NCBI RefSeq assembly: GCF_000699445.3
Contig: NC_067197.1
Coordinates: forward strand, 24,845,809-24,909,808
DNA from: Schistosoma haematobium
Taxonomy: Eukaryota > Platyhelminthes > Trematoda > Strigeidida > Schistosomatidae
Direction: 5' to 3'
Length of the DNA: 64,000 nt
Part shown: one piece after another, positions 61,201 through 64,000 of the stretch
How positions within the stretch are numbered: position 1 is the stretch's first letter
Layout of the letters: each line of letters begins with the position of its first letter
Notes under the pieces: model-generated
Seen by the model: the letters and a program-made list of their open reading frames with translations, nothing else
Told to the model about the DNA's origin: nothing
Database searches by the model: none
Position numbers and translations under genes: made by a program

Positions 61201-62278
61201 AGAGGGCAGGGATTAGAAGTTATAATCCTGGATACTACTCCAAACTACAGCAGTCTATTTTCTTTACCTTTGTGGAACAGTTATTTGTATCTGATAACCA
61301 TTATTACCACTCAGACACCATGTGAACTGATTTTTTTCGTAATGGTCATTACTCATTGGTTGGTCGTTTCGTTCGATAATTGATACATAACTAAAGGTGG
61401 CTAATGCACCAATTATAGGTAATTCGTACTCGGCTCTGAGCCGCACTTTCTATGTGTTTGTAGGAAGACTGCAAATGAACTAGGTGTACGATATTTTAAA
61501 ACATTCTTTGTACTTCAGTTTGCTTGTGGTTATGGTTCAGCTTATGTATGTAAATTTTAAAAACGTAACTGTATCTAACAATATTGCCGTAGTACGTACG
61601 TTGTCATGATGAACTTCCTATTTGATTACTCCATCTAGTTTGTGCTAACAAAATATTAGTCATTTACGCCTAAATTATGTTATTAGCTAATGTAAGCTTA
61701 TAGGTTTTGCATTGGACTACATGAATTGTCCTAACTTAATAGTGTAAACTGCTTAGGGCCGTATTGATAGCGTAAATAGCTGAGCTTTGATTGCCAACCA
61801 AGGTCTATAAAATGTCTTGTACTAGGTACACATATGGTGGTTCTCATTTGTAAACGAATAAATATTAACTAAAATCTAGTGCTTGGAATCCAACTACCAC
61901 TTAACTTTGGCCTTTTTGCTTAGCATTGTAACGAATAATCGTTCAGTACATTAAAAAAAGCAATTACCAGTTAAGATAGCTTAGGCTTGGAAAAAGGCGA
62001 CAAAATGACACAAATATTGACCACTTTATGCTATCGAAGATACTTTCAGGTTGCAGCGTAGATAAAAATCCTCAAAACATGTACCTAAACGTTATATTAC
62101 ATCCAATTATTATCTGTTAATAAACAATGTGATAATTTCCTTTGTAGAAATTGGTGATGTGGCGGGATGCGCTGAGGCTACTATCACATGTACTTATCGT
62201 GCAATGCACTCAAGAGCCAGTGAACTATTTCCTGAAGATGTTAGACTTGCCATAAGACCAGATGAATTACCACTGTGA
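52242..62278 (+). CDS. GTF2B: Transcription initiation factor IIB
   Basis: Coding exons at 52242-52243, 52285-52386, 52434-52713, 55722-55851, 58488-58769 and 62148-62278 join into 308 residues (human 316). TFIIB bridges TBP on the promoter and RNA polymerase II in the nucleus. The zinc ribbon is C6-x2-H9 and C25-x2-C28. The B-reader and linker are [12 protein letters not shown]. The two cyclin folds include [20 protein letters not shown] and [16 protein letters not shown]; the C-terminus is DELPL. The start codon is split AT|G by a 41-base intron, with an in-frame TGA nine bases upstream. The BREd-contacting Gly-Arg (LRGRSND) is kept, but the BREu-contacting Val283 and Arg286 of human are Ala and Thr. 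Introns 1 and 2 are 41 and 47 bases; introns 3-5 are 2.6-3.4 kb with mobile elements. Confidence 0.95.
52285..52386 (+). CDS. GTF2B: TFIIB exon 2 (zinc ribbon)
   Basis: The acceptor TCTAAAG|GAGTC supplies the G of the start codon. The exon encodes [20 protein letters not shown] and the second zinc pair, [10 protein letters not shown]. The donor TGATAG|GTATG splits Arg35. A 47-base intron follows. Confidence 0.9.
52434..52713 (+). CDS. GTF2B: TFIIB exon 3 (linker and first cyclin helix)
   Basis: The acceptor is CGTGCAG|AGTAATT and the donor is ATATCA|GTAAGT. It encodes [14 protein letters not shown] through [18 protein letters not shown], residues 36-128. Confidence 0.95.
53085..53830 (+). 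mobile_element. Non-LTR retrotransposon 3' end in TFIIB intron 3
   Basis: [20 protein letters not shown] (about 53119), [38 protein letters not shown] and, after one stop, [18 protein letters not shown] and [19 protein letters not shown] are the C-terminal region of an APE/RT element. It is probably the family whose 5' half lies in the G beta intron. It is truncated on the left and in the sense of the host gene. The 3' boundary is approximate. Confidence 0.75.
54470..54770 (+). pseudogene. Older copy of the same retrotransposon C-terminus
   Basis: [34 protein letters not shown] and [19 protein letters not shown] align with the 53.1-kb fragment but with many more changes and stops. It is an independent, older fragment in the same intron. 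Confidence 0.65.
55722..55851 (+). CDS. GTF2B: TFIIB exon 4 (first cyclin fold)
   Basis: The acceptor is ATTGTAG|GACCATGC and the donor is TTCAAAG|GTGACA. It encodes [20 protein letters not shown] and the [18 protein letters not shown] helix. Confidence 0.95.
55852..58487. other. TFIIB intron 4, nothing recognised
   Basis: 2.6 kb of AT-rich sequence without coding potential. A G+C-richer patch near 56570-56650, ending in GACTGACTGACTG, and another near 57390-57540 look like old retroelement ends but cannot be assigned. Confidence 0.5.
58488..58769 (+). CDS. GTF2B: TFIIB exon 5 (end of first and start of second cyclin fold)
   Basis: The acceptor is TTTTTCAG|AAGTATGCG and the donor is AAACGAG|GTAACT. 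It encodes [33 protein letters not shown] and [19 protein letters not shown]. Confidence 0.95.
58836..59460. repeat. Foldback element 4 in TFIIB intron 5
   Basis: A left arm (about 58836-58933) and right arm (about 59358-59460) are inverted copies of roughly 100 bases. They share, in order from outside, TTTGAAATAAT, GATTGAAATTTAAATAAT, GTTTCGT, AAACTT, CTGAACTTCTT and GTAATA-TCAAGA. The 420-base centre is AT-rich and unrecognised. Confidence 0.75.
59590..60641 (-). mobile_element. Penelope-like element with GIY-YIG endonuclease domain
   Basis: An uninterrupted 195-codon frame (60639-60052) opens with [18 protein letters not shown], the lead-out of a Penelope reverse transcriptase. It continues with [20 protein letters not shown] and then the GIY-YIG nuclease: [20 protein letters not shown] with the paired tyrosine motifs, and [11 protein letters not shown] with the arginine. 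It ends [14 protein letters not shown] and [17 protein letters not shown] before TAA. An AT-rich 3' untranslated region to about 59590 contains GTAAGCAGCTGACGAGAA. It is 5'-truncated and lies antisense in TFIIB intron 5. Confidence 0.85.
60639..60854 (+). mobile_element. Penelope-like reverse transcriptase segment, inverted
   Basis: The plus strand encodes [40 protein letters not shown] and [17 protein letters not shown], the end of a Penelope reverse transcriptase. This is the part that normally comes directly before [10 protein letters not shown], which starts the minus-strand segment. The two pieces are adjacent parts of one element in opposite orientation. Confidence 0.85.
60855..62147. 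other. Rest of TFIIB intron 5, nothing recognised
   Basis: AT-rich DNA with frames of at most 71 codons (60982-61197) and no recognisable domain before the acceptor at 62146-62147. Confidence 0.5.
62148..62278 (+). CDS. GTF2B: TFIIB exon 6 (end of second cyclin fold, stop)
   Basis: The acceptor is CTTTGTAG|AAATTGG. It encodes [20 protein letters not shown] through SELFPED to RPDELPL and TGA at 62276-62278. The helix-turn-helix that reads BREu in human TFIIB lies here. Confidence 0.95.
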
Positions 62279-64000
62279 TTTCATTTATTTTTCTTGTATA
62301 CAAAAAGTTCATTTTCTTTCAAAGTTGATCAGTTTCTGTACAAAGTTATGATACCGTAAATGCAAAATACCAAAGTCAGTCATTGATTATTTGAGAGTTG
62401 GAATATTGTGTGTAACAGATGGTATATTTATCATAAGTACTGTTTTGATTGAGAAGGGTTCCTATATCAGGTTCGGAAGTTGTGGTTTAGAGTAAAATGT
62501 TACTAGGGATTGTGTCAACCATTGTGATCTGTATCTTCGCGAGAGAGATGTTAGCTTTTACAATAAGGATGCATGCTAGTTTGGTGATCATACTTAACAG
62601 TTTAACAGAGATTGTACCGAATTGATTAGTTTGTTACCTCATTAACTCCAGCATTAGAACAATATGATCCAATTCTGATTGTTGTTTTATATATATTCCG
62701 TAAAATACAACTTGTCTTTACTGATAACTACCGAGTGAAGGTAAACCGTAGTATATAAGTCCAAATGTGAATTTTTTCAAATGAAGTCCTAGCGGGATTT
62801 TTAGTGACTTAGCTTGATTGTCACACAACAAACTTGAGATAGAATCCGGTAGGTAACGCAATAAAACGTTACCCATACTGTTAAGTCCGAGTGAAATTAA
62901 ATTCACTACATAGGATACCTTTTGGTTTACTGGTGATGGCCAAATTGACATAAATCTTATTAGGGAAGTGCAATATACTGAAGTTGTTCACAGGCTTGAA
63001 GGCAAACAAAATATAACCTAACAAGTAAGATATTTCGAAGATTTAACATGTGGATTAGGGAATTCCTAGATCTAACCAGTACGTACTCCAATAATCACGA
63101 CTGGGTCATAACAGTGTGCGCACTTGAATGTATTGCATTAGATTTTGAATAACGCGACAGGATGTTTACGAAACAAATGTCTTATACGAACACTAAAATA
63201 AGCTTAACTGGAAATATATTAACTCGACTGAATCAACAAGTCAGTGATTGTATGGCCTACCGAAAATTCGCAAAGAATGATGTTAGTCTAGCGATTAAAA
63301 TGAATTATCGTTTACGAACAATTTTATCTAAAACCTGTAACAATCAAATCACTACTTAGCCAAACGGACAGTATGCTTATGAAATGGTCTTTACTAATGT
63401 AAGTCATCGTCGACAACATAATCTGCGTTACATAAAACCTATTCCTAACCAATAAGAGTTGACAAACTGATATATCCTACTGTCCAGAACCATATACTTT
63501 AACACAACCCGGTGAATGAGACTCAACGATCTCGAACATGTCCGTGATGGTCCGTAAATTTAGTAAGCCGATATTTTTGTACAAACCGAGTGTGAACAAG
63601 TTTCGCCCCTCATAGTTTATTATAGTGACATGAACAAAGAATAATATTTATTTCAACACCAGGACATGCCTAAGCTCTTTTTCGAAAATTACTAAGATAA
63701 TTGTTCGTAACGAACCTTTATAAATTTGAAAAGAACACAGCTTATACGAGAAATAAAACAACTGTATTTTGAATGACCAAAAACTGCGAGACGGACAAAG
63801 AATGAGGATACAGCAGTCCTTGTTGAATGTGAAGATCGCAGCATAATAGTTAAAGATAAACGGTCTCATAGCAATCGCTTAAACTTTTCAAAGGATAATA
63901 ATATAGTTATTTCTTACACAGGAGGACAATAAACAACAGAATGAATAAAACAGCACAATAATGAACTTGGAAACATGAGTACATACACTAAATAATTAGA
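62279..64000. other. 3' flank of TFIIB, nothing recognised
   Basis: No gene is supported. The first clear AATAAA on the plus strand is at 62860-62865, 580 bases after the stop, in the loop of a small hairpin. Frames of 65-77 codons (for example 62951-62718 minus and 63162-63359 plus) show no known motif. Confidence 0.45.

Overview
The window comes from a flatworm genome, most likely a schistosome blood fluke. It holds two split housekeeping genes whose first introns are only 41-47 bases while later introns are kilobases long. It also holds abundant retrotransposon families typical of schistosomes: SR2-like RTE, CR1-like, Penelope-like and Gypsy. The DNA is AT-rich and gene-poor. Family names are from recognition of the translated motifs; I ran no database search.

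Layout. 0.45-5.3 kb: a decayed Gypsy/Ty3 element and a second Gypsy fragment. 7.1-8.0 kb: an RTE fragment with an inverted 5' end. 9.5-19.1 kb, minus strand: a complete six-coding-exon gene for a heterotrimeric G protein beta subunit (340 aa). Its third intron carries a foldback element and an endonuclease-bearing non-LTR retrotransposon. 21.7-25.4 kb: an old RTE element broken by later insertions, including a Penelope-like fragment. 25-32 kb: mostly unrecognised AT-rich DNA, plus a reverse transcriptase fragment split by a foldback element that has a telomere-like TTAGGG core. 32.3-47.7 kb: a foldback repeat, then one CR1-like element whose middle is expanded into a head-to-tail array of four 3.09-kb units plus a partial fifth. 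48.0-51.2 kb: a near-intact RTE element with a perfect 13-bp target-site duplication and one nonsense codon. 52.2-62.3 kb, plus strand: a complete six-exon gene for general transcription factor TFIIB (308 aa), with retroelement fragments in its introns. 62.3-64 kb: nothing recognised.

The two host genes diverge from each other across about 33 kb of nested mobile DNA and have no evident functional link beyond general signalling (G beta) and transcription (TFIIB). I see no prokaryotic features, CRISPR arrays or RNA genes.

The observations most worth checking are: the tandem array sitting seamlessly inside a CR1-like element; the loss in TFIIB of both residues known to read the upstream B recognition element; the TFIIB start codon split by a 41-base intron; two retroelement insertions with 5' inversions of the twin-priming type; and four separate long inverted repeats.
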